Source of the DNA: Corinectria fuckeliana
Taxonomy: Eukaryota; Ascomycota; Sordariomycetes; Hypocreales; Nectriaceae
Direction: 5' to 3'
NCBI GenBank assembly: GCA_019137255.1
Contig: WPDH01000162.1
Location: 119,711-183,710 of the forward strand
DNA length: 64,000 nt
The position numbers were made by a program, and so were the translations under genes. Positions 1 through 11,767 of this stretch are shown here, in pieces. How positions within the stretch are numbered: position 1 is the stretch's first letter; every line of letters starts with the position of its first letter. The notes beneath the pieces are model-generated. The model saw only the letters and a program-made list of their open reading frames with translations. It did no database searches and had not been told where the DNA came from.

Positions 1-2383
1 AATTAGCAATCGTCGAAGCTCCTTGGGGAATGTTCCATGGCAATGTTCCACCCAGCAGGATGGGTCAGGACTGCGGGTTGAAACCCGTTTCAATCTTGCC
101 CGCCCTCAGGCCCCCGTTTCAGATGGGGCGCGACGCTTAACTCGGGGTGTTCGACCAAGGCAACCAATGGGACGGGGTCGCTGGAGACGGTGTGATGCAC
201 AGGGTTATCACATCACCATGTGCGTCTCGTCACTGGCGTTGTGCGGGTTGGACGAGTACCGTAGCTGGTGATGCAGGAGACGACCCTTTTCTTTTGTGCC
301 TTTCGGATCACTTGACGACGCTTCCGCGGCTTTCAAGGAAAGGTCCGGGGTCTGGTAGTGCTCCAGAGGAAACAGTACACAGCAGCAGTGATGGCGGAGT
401 GGGAGGGAATTCGTCAGCCATGTGCTATGTACACGAAGTATTGCCTCCTCGCAGAGCCACCAGAAGTGGGCACGACCAATTTCACTACCAGGTGCTAGCA
501 CGCTGCATCCCTCGCAGTAGTTGCGCAGCAGAACGCCTCGAAGGAGAAACAACCCAGGGCCCAGGGCCCAGTCGACAGCAACCAAGAAACGACGCTTCTG
601 CATGTTGCCTCTCTCAGTCAATCTTCGCCTACAGCCGGGCGCTTAGCACGCCGCCAATCACATCCGCCCGCCCATCCCGGTGCGTGACAGGCTTGTCCGT
701 GCCGCCCAATCCCGTGCCGGCGTTGGCCCGGGCCCGGCGCTTAGAGCTGGACCAGGGTGCTGGGACCGGAGGAGGCTCTTCACGCCGCTTTTACACTGGC
801 TTTGCGTACCTACCGACGACCACCATGTGGCAGCTCGTCTACGAATGCACATTTGCGACAAACACGCAATGCCCAGGAAGCTACTAGGAAGGGGTGTACC
901 GCCAGTGACGTCGGCTCTAGCCTTCTCCCACAAGGTCGCAAACTAGGCCGCCCGCGGGGAAACGAACCGACCTCTCCCATAGCTAACCATGTCCCTCCCT
1001 CCCTCCCTTCCCGCCCGGCGGCCCAAAACCCGGCCTTGTGGACCACTCACTCGTCGTCCCCTTCCTTGCCAGAGTGACTGACTGACTGACCGACCTGAGG
1101 TTGCCCCCCCTCCCTCCCAGGATCGCCACGGCATCAGCCATTGATCGACCGATCCGCGGGTGGCATCTCAGGGCCTCCCCGTGTCCGATGATGCTCTTCA
1201 ACCTCCGGATGGTGGCAACCCAGACGGAAGAAGGGGTGGGAAGGGTTCGTCGGTCGTCCTGTAAGTCATTTGCTCAACCCGCTCCCGCCTGCCGGGAACA
1301 AGGATATATCTAGAACCTCGTAATGGTGAGGGGGACGGGGAGTGTGAAGGATGGAGAGGCGGCAACGTTCGTGTGCTGCTGCATCCTAGATTCGCGATGC
1401 GCGGCCTCCCGGTGGCCCGTTTTTCGGCCATTACAGATCTGCAAAAACAAACATGCACGTCTCTTTCGACGCCTCTTCGCGAGGAAGGAAAAACAAACAA
1501 GGCCGGGCACGCGATGGTTTCTCGGCCGATGGCCTTGCTGCCTGCAGAAAACAACATTTGATAGCCCCGCAGCAAGCAGAATGTCGTCGGACATATTCGT
1601 ACGTTCATCACGTACAAAGGCAGCAAAGACAAGCAAGACAACACGAGAAAACAGCCCATGGCTTATTAGATTGCGAATAAACACGTTACCGCTAGCTAAT
1701 ATCGTGCCCGAGACACGGGCCACCAACTCGCATCTTCCCTCGCCCAGCAGGCCATCCCGCTATCCATATCTCTTGACCCGTGCTGGTCATGATCCGGATT
1801 CTGATCCGGATTGGATTCCCCATGGCAATCGTACCCCCGACCGCCTATCCGCCTTCTTGGTATCGAACCTCGTCGTACACCGTCCACCTAGGGAACGGTC
1901 CGTTCAAGGTGGGAAAAGACATTATAAACTCCATTGAACTCCTCCAGTCGTACCGCCAAGATGATCAAAAATCCTGTCCCGTTTCCCGTTCCCCGTCTTC
2001 ATGATGGATACATAAAATAAAAAGACATAAAGCAAACAAAAAAACATATTCGCAGTAAAGCAGAGGGCCTTCGATGATTGGCGCTAAGGATGTCATGCTA
2101 GACTTGAATCGCGTGCCGCCCGAATAGGACGTGAACCGTGACGTCGTGTGCTTGCCTCCAGTGCATATTAGTGCCGGAGTCACGTTTCACCTCTTCTGGT
2201 CTTCCTCGTCTTCTTCTTTTTTTTTGGGGGGGGCGTGTCCAGTCCGGACTGGTTGATGTTTCGCACAACAAAATGAATGAATGTGGTGATTTGTAGATGG
2301 GTCTTCAGATGTTATGTGAGGTGGAGGGTATGGTTTGTTGGAAGCTGCCGTGAGCTTATCGTCCCAGACGACAGTTTCTCTGC
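1..2383. other. Intergenic spacer, no supported gene
   Basis: No frame here gives a recognisable protein. Several stop-free frames overlap on both strands (for example 147-887 plus and 1310-1726 minus) but contradict one another and show no domain or conserved motif. The stretch from about 2000 to 2383 is A+T-richer and probably includes the 3' untranslated region of the minus-strand gene that ends at 2384; that is inference from position. Confidence 0.6.
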
Positions 2384-3103
2384 TCATTCAACCTTTCGTC
2401 GCTTGCCCTTGGGAGCAGGTGCCATCCGAGGGGTGTAGGTGACAGTCCTGGTCACCACCTCTCGGATGTGCCGTACACTGGTTCGCGAGGACTTCTGCTT
2501 CTTCTCAGCGAAGCGAGCCTTGAGGGCGGCATCCCAGTCAAAGACAGAGTGAACGGGTCGGGCACTGAAAGGTGACCTAGCAGTGGTGGCGCTCATGGGG
2601 GAGTCCAGGTGGGAGACGGCAGGGCTGGGAGGCAGCTTAAGGCTGGGGAAGCTGACGGCTCCTGGCGGCGCAGACATGGGAGGAACAGAAGCCGTGAAAG
2701 GGCTTGGAGGGACGACGGGAGCTGTGGCCGGGGGAGACATGTGGTAAGAGACCTTGGGACTGGCACCGGCGCTGGCAGTGGAAGTGCTGGTGGTGGGTGA
2801 TGAGCGCTCGCACTTGCACGAGCAGTCCGACTGCTCACTACTAGCGGTGTCCGGGAGAGAGTCCGGGGTGGTCTGGCCGGAGCCGATGGCGGGAGAGTTA
2901 AGGGACATGGCCTTAGAGAGGAAGTCGGTGTAAGCCATAGGCGGGCTAATGGGGGTCTTGATGAAGTCCGGGTCCGGCTTGAAGTTGAAGGAGACGGCAG
3001 AGATCGGCGTTGCCGTCATGGCCGAAGTAATCTCGGAAGGGAAGTTTGCCGTAAGGGGGGTGGCGAGCTTCCCCAGCTTGGGCTTGGCACCAGGCATAGT
3101 CAT
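2384..3103 (-). CDS. Ser/Pro-rich hypothetical protein with basic C-terminus
   Basis: This is a single-exon frame of 239 residues whose family I do not recognise. It is rich in Ser, Pro, Thr and Ala throughout and so is probably mostly disordered. Near residues 93-97 there is a short Cys cluster (CSCKCE). The most protein-like part is the C-terminus, with an FDWDAALKARFAEKKQK stretch, then RHIREVVTRTVTYTPRM and a final basic KGKRRKVE that looks like a nuclear localisation signal. The start at 3103 is the first ATG after a long pyrimidine-rich leader in the sense direction, and a second ATG lies two codons on. Smooth codon use with G or C in third positions, and the isolated long frame, support a real gene. 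Nuclear location is inference only. Confidence 0.7.
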   Translation of the reverse strand: MTMPGAKPKLGKLATPLTANFPSEITSAMTATPISAVSFNFKPDPDFIKTPISPPMAYTDFLSKAMSLNSPAIGSGQTTPDSLPDTASSEQSDCSCKCERSSPTTSTSTASAGASPKVSYHMSPPATAPVVPPSPFTASVPPMSAPPGAVSFPSLKLPPSPAVSHLDSPMSATTARSPFSARPVHSVFDWDAALKARFAEKKQKSSRTSVRHIREVVTRTVTYTPRMAPAPKGKRRKVE

Positions 3104-3167
3104 GGAGGTAGCCGTGATGGCGGAAGTGTTGGAAATTGGTGGTGGAAAGTGTCGAGCTCGAGGGCTT

Positions 3168-3206
3168 CAAGTCAAGTCAAGTCAAGTCGAGTCGAGTCAA
3201 GTTAAG
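3168..3206. repeat. (AAGTC)n pentanucleotide repeat
   Basis: About seven imperfect tandem copies of AAGTC, drifting to GAGTC and then AAGTT, lie just upstream of the 239-residue gene. A related array occurs at 11726-11767. Confidence 0.9.
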
Positions 3207-3867
3207 CTGGCGACCAGGGGAAGGCGACAGGCTTTATTTCGAGGAGCGGGAACCAACAGCCAGGCCCAAGATGTGGGCAGCGAAGATGCAGGCAGATAGG
3301 AGCAGCGAGCGGACGGAACTGACTGAGGTAGAGAGAGAAGTCGGGGGTGCGAGGGGAAAGGCAGCACCAGGCTGTTATAAGGGAAGGACTGCGACGAAGA
3401 TTTGGCGCCGAAGCGACGCAGGAGGAGGGCTTTCGGGGGGGTGCGAGGGGGGTGGAGGAGTCAGTGCAGAGCAGAAGCGTGTGGATGGAGAAGAGAAAGA
3501 TGGTGGATGGAGAGAGGATGGAGAGAGGATGGACGATGCTGAATGGTTGATGGCGGATGATGGATGATGGATGGTGGAGAGTGAGCGCGAGGGGAGTGTT
3601 AGAGTGGAGGGGTGTGTAAGTGTGGATTGGGTGGTGGAGGGGGGGATATGCGGGATGGACGAAGCTGGGCGCGTGCGGCAGAACAGCCCAGGGCTTAGCA
3701 CAGCCAGCAAGCAAGCAACGAGTTTAGCAGCGGTTGCAGGACTTGCAGTAGAGGACTTTGCAGCCGGGAGACGCAGCGGACAGGCGCGAGCAGGGCTCCG
3801 TCACAGAACAAGGGGGGCGTGTAGCGGTAGTCGGCCTGCGTCTGCAGCGTCTGCGCTATGTGCGAAG

Positions 3868-3892
3868 TGTGAATGTGAATGTGAATGTGATG
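3868..3892. repeat. (GAATGT)n hexanucleotide repeat
   Basis: About four tandem copies of GAATGT lie in spacer DNA. Confidence 0.85.
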
Positions 3893-5000
3893 GGACGGGT
3901 TGTGTTGGGTTGTTATGGGTGCTTGATGGCCCGGCGGGATGGCGGACGATGTCACTCCAATACTGGTCCGGAAGACTGGTCGTCCGTCAGTCACACGCCT
4001 TGTCTCTCTTGGATCTCTCAGCCGCCGCAACTTCTTGGGCAGCGAATCGGTATATTACCGCTGGGTGACCTGGACTGAACTGACGCGAGCCAGAGCTAGG
4101 ATGTGGATCGTGACGGAGCTTGAAAATGTGCTGTGTTTGTGTAAGTGTTTCGGGATCCGTTGGTCGTCGACAAGACTCAGCACGATCTGGTTGGTGGTTT
4201 GTGAAGGTTGTGATGGTTGTAAGTCTGTCGGTTGGTTGACGCGGATTGGACGGACGAGAAGGGGGCGGGTCGGTTTGTGATGATGGATTAAAAGCGGCGG
4301 CACGGCCAACGCCAAAGCAAGAGTGCAGTGAGCAGGGAGCTTTGCACAGGGGAGGAAGCCCGGGCCAGGGAGTTGAAAGCAGGGGTGTGAACGACTGGGT
4401 GTTTAGGCTCCTTGCTTTTCTTCTTCTGGAACCCCTTGTCTTGTCCTGGAGTCCTGGAGCGAGCCCTGAATGATTGATTCCTGGCTGGTTTTCCTTGTCA
4501 GGGAGCTATTTGGGCCTTTGCTAACACCAGAGAGGGTTTCTGGCCCAGGTGGTCGGTGAGGAATGTGATTCGACCGACGACGCCCGGGGGGAAGCTGCTT
4601 GTGAGGTCGGGTGCTTTTTTCGGCTTTTGGGGGGACTGAGCCGTTTGGTTCAGAGGACTCGCTGGCCAGGTAGTAGGTGGAGAAGTGCCGAACGAATGGG
4701 CGTCGAGGACAGCGATAAAGATGGGAAAGTCGATGTTTGTTTTGTCTGGAGAAGGAGAAACGATGTGGAGATGTAAGAGAGGAGAGTAGATGCTGGTGCT
4801 TGCGCAGCGTTGGTGTGAAGATGCAGTAATAAATGAGGCAGGAGAGAAGTTCGTGAGTCGTAGCTGCTCAATGTATGTTGGTTCGTATCCTAATAAGAGT
4901 TCCCGATCAACGGTACTAAGTAGCAATCAAGGGTACTAGTACTAAGGTATGGCAGGCTAGGGGAGGATATTGGTTGTTGGGATGCTCATGGATGCTCCTT

Positions 5001-8000
5001 CCTCTTTATTGCGCAGCCTTGCCCGTCTTTATCTACTTTTTGGCTTCAGTCCCGTTTTCCTCTCCTTCTTCTTCCTCCTCCTCGTAATTTCACAACAAAC
5101 AACCCCATCTATTCGGTTCCATCTCCCATCGTCAACCTCGTCCTTCGAAACTCGACCTCGTTCATCCCCAAGTTCCCAAAATTAGCCCTCGACCCTATTC
5201 AGGCCGGGTCGGGTCTGCCTCAGTGCGCGCGCGCCTGCTCTCACCCTCCGCTCTCCAACCACCCTCGCCCTCTCACGGGCCAGCGCTATCCCGTCCCACA
5301 CTGTCCCACGACTAGCAAAGCGGCGGCTCAGTCGGCGACCACCCACGAGCTGTGGCTGCCAATGCCCGACAATCAGACCGGTCTGGTTTTGCTCGCTTCG
5401 CTGGTGCACCCGCCGCAGCAGAGAGCGCGCGCCACACGAGGGAGCCCGAGAAAAGTGGCCACGGCGGCACTACATTGTCTATGGCTGCACCAAAGGCCTG
5501 CATCGATGAAGGGATTGGGCGCGACCTCGCACCGCGCGCCTGCTGAAGGAGTCTGGAGCTTACCGCATACCCAGCCACGGTAGTCTCTCACCGCGCCGTG
5601 GTTGGCGGACGCAAAGTCATCCTTGTCGAATAAGCGCCGTCGTTCCAGCCGATGAATCCTGTGGGAGCTCGTAGGCCGACAAGCGTCAAAGGCGGTGCAC
5701 CAAATGCTTTTATCGTCAATTGGGACCCATGACCGTCCAACCTATCATTCCAACTTGAGCAAAGGGCATTCAACCTCTCTGCCGCCAACGTTGACGTTGC
5801 CGCTACGCTACGCTACTCTGCCAGCGTTGCACATATGTCACTGCTACCGCTTGCCAGCGGCAAGGCATACGGATCCTCCAGACAGCCAATTGCTTGTCAT
5901 GGCGAATGTCAACGAGCTTCGCAAAGGCAGTCCCGCTGGCATACGTTGTCAACCTTGTCGAGGTGTTGGTCGAGGTGTCTTGGGCCAATTCTTGGTCGGG
6001 GTGACCTCCCTGTTCCCCCGGAGCTAAACTGCTCCAATGCTCCATCCGCTCGGGTCCAACGTTCCTTGCTACAGTTGTAGTAGCTTGAGGCCCTGAACGA
6101 AGCACTTTGTACAAGACCAACAGCTCTGTCAAGCACAAATATTCCCAGCCATACCGTCCCAGCTCTCTGGATCGCCCTACGCCGTCGGAATACCCTGGTC
6201 TAGTTCGAGGGCTATGTACGAATAGCTCTATCATTTCCGGTCCAGCAAATTCCCTGCTTATGCGATTTGGATCTTCATGGGTAAACTCTTCACACCCTTT
6301 TGAAAAAGCAAGCGCATCGGTCGGTGGAAGGACGCAGCTGCCCACACAGCACCCTCTAAGGCAGTCATCATAGGTCACGCCACCACTACCACACCAGCAA
6401 ACATGCTAAAAACGGTTATCCTAGCATGGTTAGTCTTGCTCTAAGGGCGCTTCTGTTGATACTGACGCGAGCCCGCAAGGCGCTTTCACGACGAATCCGC
6501 TACTCGGCTCTCAAAACGACCATTGTTAGGCGAGAGCAAGCATCGTGTAGCGAATTTTAGCTTCGTGGAGCGGATGTTGGCATTGTTGGGCATGTGTGAG
6601 CATGTTGTCCTCCAGAGCTTCATCATCCACCCGGTGGGACACCGTAGCGGTCGCTGATCGAATGGGGTAAACGGCTCACAAGGGTGCTCCGGCTGAAGGT
6701 CATCTCATCCTGGCCTGGCAGCTCCTCGGAAGGAGAGAGGTAAACCATGCGCTTCCATCACCACTTCCTAGTAAGAGCCCTAGGGTCATATCTTCCACAT
6801 GTTCTTGTGCTCACATGACAGACCAACGACGAGCAAAAGTATCCGCTCGGAGTCAATTTCCATGATCCATACCCTCGGTTCGAATACCTATTGAGGTTAA
6901 CAGTTGATCGATTCCCTGTCTTGATGGGATCCACCAGGATGGTGTCCGCGCTGTCGGTAGCGAAGAGACTCAGGACCAACACACGCCATTTCACTGTTGG
7001 AGGGCTCCCATATCAAGGGGTGTATTGGTCTAAGTGGGCCATAAGTTTGCATCTGTTGGTTGCTAAGTGTCTTCGATTCGATGGCGTGAGGCTTTTTGGC
7101 TCGCCTTTGGTGGAAATGGCGATGCTAGGCTTGGGATCCGGCGCATGCCGGAGGCTTCAGAATATCCTGTTGACGGGTTTCATCCATGGAGTGTGCTCCA
7201 GCGCCAGCAGCAGAAAGACTGAACATGTTAACCTGGTTTTTTTTCTTGTGGTTGTGCGGCCTGGCCGGAAATCCCGAAATCGCCACGATTAAGCAGAGCC
7301 TGTCTGCGCAGTCTTCGGTAATGATACAGGCAGAGTGGTTATCCGGTTACGTCGCATGTGGCACCATAGAGGAGCACATCAGACGTGTTGCTTCTTTGTT
7401 GATGCCAAGTTGCGTGTGTACACGGCACAATGAAGTAAACATGTCAGACATGCTGATTCTTACTGACATTGTGGCGGTAACTCGTTGTCCTCTGTATTGT
7501 GTAGAGACAGGGTATTACATCAAGGATGGACTGATTTTTTTGGCACTTCGAGTGAACCTTCTGCCCTTGCCTTCATCTTTTTTTTTCTACGTCGGCTAGA
7601 GTCTCCAGGTTCTGTCAGATCTTAATGTTTCCTCCTACTTCTTGATTTCTGTCGGTATATGCAGGTCTCTCTTCTCAAGAGCAGTGCTATTTATGACCTG
7701 TCTCTGTTTGGTTCGTGTCTCCGGTTGTCTTTCTTTTGATGGCGCTCATTTGAGGAAACAGGTCAGTATCCGACCGCATACACGAAGTTTCTGCGACGTG
7801 CCCTGAATGTTGGCCAGTTATGCTGGCTTATGTTCAGTTTTGACACATTCAGAAGATGAACAGACTTGAGCGCCACGCCTCGGACTTCCTGATAATGAGC
7901 TAGTACTACTACTGACTATATCTCTTTCTAATACTACAAATGCTACTTTCACTAGCTAGGGAATTTCTCTCGTTGGTTGCTACCCTATACCTTCAATGAC

Positions 8001-9053
8001 TTTCGCTGTTATATCCCATCATGGCGATTTAGCTTAGGTCTAATTCCTTCGTCTGGTTTGGATATTCATGTGAGTTTCTGAGTTGCTTTGTGATTTATCA
8101 TTTGCTGGTTTCGAGAATCTCTCTAGTTCTGTGTGTGAATACACTCATCAATCAACATCTGGATAGCTGTGTTGTCCTGAGCTATCAGGCTTAGGCACAA
8201 ATCGCAGTTACGACCACCATCCAGCAGTACAGCACCCCTACCACGAGCGATTGCCGGATATCTTCGCTGACCGGCCAATTTCATTGAGTCAGGAACACGA
8301 CCCAGACAGCTAGAGCGGATGCCCTATCTCTATGCTGAAGCACAGCTGACCGAAGGCTCAACGCCGAGGTGAGCAGCGCATGGTTATCAAGCACATACAG
8401 ATGTGCGGGGACAGAAAGGCTGCTAGATGGCATCCTTGCTCACAAAAGTGGTAAAACCATCATCACGAATAAGAACACCGGACCAGTCAGCTCAAATGAC
8501 CATGACTCTAACTGATTATCATGGGCCGTCGTCTCGACGCTCCGAGCACTTCTGCAAGCTACAACTACGTCACGTCTTAAGCGCCAGGAACGACGCGACG
8601 AGGCTGCTTTAGATGAAGATCGTCGGTCAAGGGAGCTTGGAAGGCAGCTCCGTCATGGTGACCACCAGCTAGGTAGATTAATTCAAGGTACCCCAATGCC
8701 AAAAAGCGCAAGGGCGGCGTAATTTCATTCGTCGAGGCATCGCGTGACCCGCGAAATCCCCGAAGGCGCAGGGGTGAGCTAATTGCAGTTTAGGGACAGG
8801 ACCGCAGTCAATGGCCCCGTCCCGCAGAGGAGAGTGAAGCCCCCCCCGCGTGGTTTAAGCGCGCAGAAGAGCCACGAGACACGAGGCGTACGAAGTAGAG
8901 GGACCGGGAGGGATTGGGAATGTGACGGGCGAATCGGGGAGCGGTGGAAGGATGTGACGGACGCGCTGAGGCCCGAGCCTAGCTCCGGGACAAGAGAAGG
9001 AGCAATGAGGCTACGGACGATTGTACAACGATTGTACAATGATAGTTGAATGA
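5001..9053. other. Gene-poor stretch, no supported gene
   Basis: Nothing recognisable is encoded. Short competing frames occur on both strands, such as 5803-6378 minus and 6819-7292 plus. None carries a family signature and none can be joined into a longer protein with confidence. The part from about 6.4 to 8.2 kb is A+T-richer than the rest of the window. It could hold a decayed gene or simply be non-coding. Confidence 0.5.
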
Positions 9054-9077
9054 ATGTGATGTGATGTGATGTGATGG
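9054..9077. repeat. (TGTGA)n pentanucleotide repeat
   Basis: About four tandem copies of GTGAT/TGTGA in spacer DNA, followed about 240 bases later by a GAT-rich trinucleotide run. Confidence 0.85.
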
Positions 9078-9317
9078 TCAGCAGCCGGTCTTCCGCAGGT
9101 GAACGGTCCAGGCGGGGAAATTGAGACATGATGGCTTGAGTTGCGCGTGGTGGCTGACGGAGCAAGGCAAGGTAATTGTGAGACGATACGGGTTTGTACC
9201 TGGGGATACTTTGTACGAAATACGTACATAGTAGTACAGCCGTCGGAGATTGGGGGCCTGAGACGTAGCAGCGGCAGCGGCTTGGGCCGTGGATCGTGTC
9301 TGAAGCACCCAAGCTGC

Positions 9318-9350
9318 GATGGATGATGATGATGAGGATGATGATGATGG
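9318..9350. repeat. (GAT)n trinucleotide repeat
   Basis: An imperfect GAT/ATG run (GATGATGATGATGAGG and onward) in spacer DNA. A shorter GCTGAT run lies near 9531-9552. Confidence 0.85.
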
Positions 9351-11725
9351 TGTGCGGGTGGGTAGGTGGTGTGAAAGAAGCTTGTTATCTGTGTTTGTGA
9401 TGTATGGTCTGACGGGAGCATCTAATATTGACGGTACTATTCATAGGTTGTTGATAGTGAAGAAGAAGGGTGCGATTTTGGATTGGATTCCAAAGATGAA
9501 GTCGATCGGAACCAGAAGACCTAGAATTGTTGTTGATGCTGATGCTGATGCCGGTGCCGCCGTATGAATGTAGATGCGATGATGTTGAGGTGCAGGGCAG
9601 AGACTGCCGACTCAGTAGTCATCGGAGCCAACGCTGGCAACGCATGGAGATGGAGTTGTTCTATCACCCGGTCAGGCATTCTTGTTGTCGAGGGCAATTT
9701 CTTGGTAGGAACTTGCGCCGCAACGGGACGTTGGGCGTCGAGGCGTCGAGGCGAGGTGATTAGGTCGTGAGACTTGAGAAAGCCCGTAGATAGCCCACAC
9801 ACGCACGGGATGGGATGATTTGGTGGCCGTCATCAATCACATGCCGCCAGGACATCGGCGGCGCGGCCTGTGACGGAACTGCGTCATGATGCTTGGTACT
9901 TTGCACATGCGATCGGTGCGCTTGCACTCGCACTCGCACTCTCGCGTCATTGTGATGGAGCCCCAGCCTGTCAGACCGGTGCATCTGCCAATTCAAATGG
10001 TCAATAATGAGCCCCGTCTCTCCGATGTGATGGGCTACCGGCAACGGGACCAACGGGGGTATTGTCCCTTGCCGACCACTCAGCGGCATCGAAATCGCAT
10101 TGACGATCCCGAGTTGGAAAGTCAGAGGAAACATTTCCGCCGCGGCGATTTGCCGGGGGGGAATGACTGCCCACAACACGGTTGGCGCCGGTCCAACCAG
10201 AACAACATGACCAACTCACCCTTACCACCACATAGACCGTGACGGCGCCACCATCACGTACACAAAGTACGAATCCCGAAGTGTTGCAGCGCAACGGGCA
10301 CCCCCGCAGGCAGGCCCCCGGTACTGTGGTATATTCGTACGGTTGTAGCACAGTTCAGTTCACAACGCAGATAGCATCATCTCAGCGTAGCACCACCGTG
10401 ACCACGACCACGACCGACGTTGCCTCCGCTGTGCATGCTGCTGGCTTGATCCGAGGTGCTGCGACTTGCCGCTGCCGCCGGGCCAAGGTTAAGTTAGGGA
10501 GGATACCTACCTAGGTACGGAGTAATGACTTCGTAGATTAGGTAGTTAAGTTGAACGGACCGAGCCAGAACCAAAACTAAAACAGAGCCAGGATGCTGCA
10601 GCCCTGTGACGACGAGAAACAAGCCACACAAAGTCACTTTCGAGGTTCCCACAAGAAGACAGCCCGTCCCGCGTGCGACCACGAGGTTTTGTCGCTGAGA
10701 GCTCTCCGCAGCCACCACCGATCCGCTCAGATATCCCCCCTCATGTGCCAAGAACGTGCGGGCCACTCACCGACTCCGTCACCAAGCACAGACAGGATAC
10801 ACTATCTAACTGCTTACTAGAATTGTCGCACAATTGGGACGGGGGGCCTCTGTCTCTCTCTCTCTCCTCTCGATGAGGGGGTCATGTGCTACTCTGCGAC
10901 TCGGGACTCCTGGGTGCATTAATAACATGAACAGGGGACTGGCGACGCGTCCGAAGCTCGGACCAACTGGGATGAGTACGGCAAAATATGTAATATGTAC
11001 AATCATATCTCTCTGAGATCTATGATCCTTGACCCTATCAAGTGGTGGACTGTACAAAGTAATTAGGTATATACACTTCACGTGCTGACTGTGTACTATA
11101 ATAGCATGTATTGTTGTGGGAAAAAGCAATGCTTTGCAAATATGCGTCAACAAAGACTGCGTAGTAGCCTTTCGCGAAAAAAAAAAAGGGAAGCACACGG
11201 CTGGTATTGAAAACCTCCCCCGGTCGCATCCCTCTCCACACCGACATTTTCCCTGTTTCGTGTGGTGTCTCTGATCGATGTGCTTCCTCACTTTGCTCGT
11301 CACGACTTGGCTCACACTTGGCTCCCGGGACACTGAGAAAGGAGGCAAATTCCACATCACGTGGTATATGGCTGACCTAGTACTATGTAAGCCTACCACA
11401 AGCGGTTCCGTTGCTCGAATCTGGCCAAGCGCTTCATGAGGCCCGACACGCCGCGGCCCAACCAAGCCCAGTTCCACAGTTCAAGCTCGAGCTCGAGCTC
11501 CACGTTCCAGCCTCGCGGGTTTGGGGAATACGTACGTAGTACTGGTGCTGGTAGGATTACCGAGTAGTCTACGGAGTAGCGCCCGTGTTGAAGCTCCGGA
11601 ATCGATAGTTGGAGCCTCCGAACCCGTCAACGACGCCAGCCACAAGTCGTGAGCGTGAGGTAGCCGTCCCAGAATATCTTGCCCTTTTTCCCGAGGCTGC
11701 AAGGGGGACAAGGTCAAGTACTCCG

Positions 11726-11767
11726 CAAGGTCAAGTCAAGTCAAGTCAGGTCAAGTCAGGTCGAGTC
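11726..11767. repeat. (AAGTC/AGGTC)n pentanucleotide repeat
   Basis: Imperfect tandem copies of TCAAG/TCAGG, related in unit to the AAGTC array at 3168-3206 although the two sites are 8.5 kb apart. Confidence 0.85.

Larger units (their letters stand above)
3104..5000. promoter_or_regulatory. Probable promoter and leader of the minus-strand gene at 2384-3103
   Basis: Read on the minus strand this stretch is strongly pyrimidine-rich with CCATCC- and CACCCTCC-type runs, as is usual upstream of Sordariomycete genes. It also carries an AAGTC pentamer repeat, a GGATGGAGA-type repeat (about 3503-3575) and a GAATGT repeat (about 3868-3892). No coding frame is convincing. The leader assignment is inferred from position and base composition. 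Confidence 0.45.

Noticed and set aside
147..887. 246-codon plus-strand frame near the window start
   Set aside because: It overlaps an equally open minus-strand frame, has no motif or domain, and its composition is that of G+C-rich spacer.
1323..1937. 204-codon plus-strand frame
   Set aside because: Overlaps two minus-strand frames of similar length and shows no conserved sequence or codon signal.
5803..6378. 191-codon minus-strand frame
   Set aside because: No recognisable motif, competing plus-strand frames over the same bases, and no splice pattern that extends it.
6860..6900. GGTTCGAATAC, a B-box-like sequence suggesting a tRNA
   Set aside because: No matching A box, acceptor stem or anticodon arm could be folded around it.
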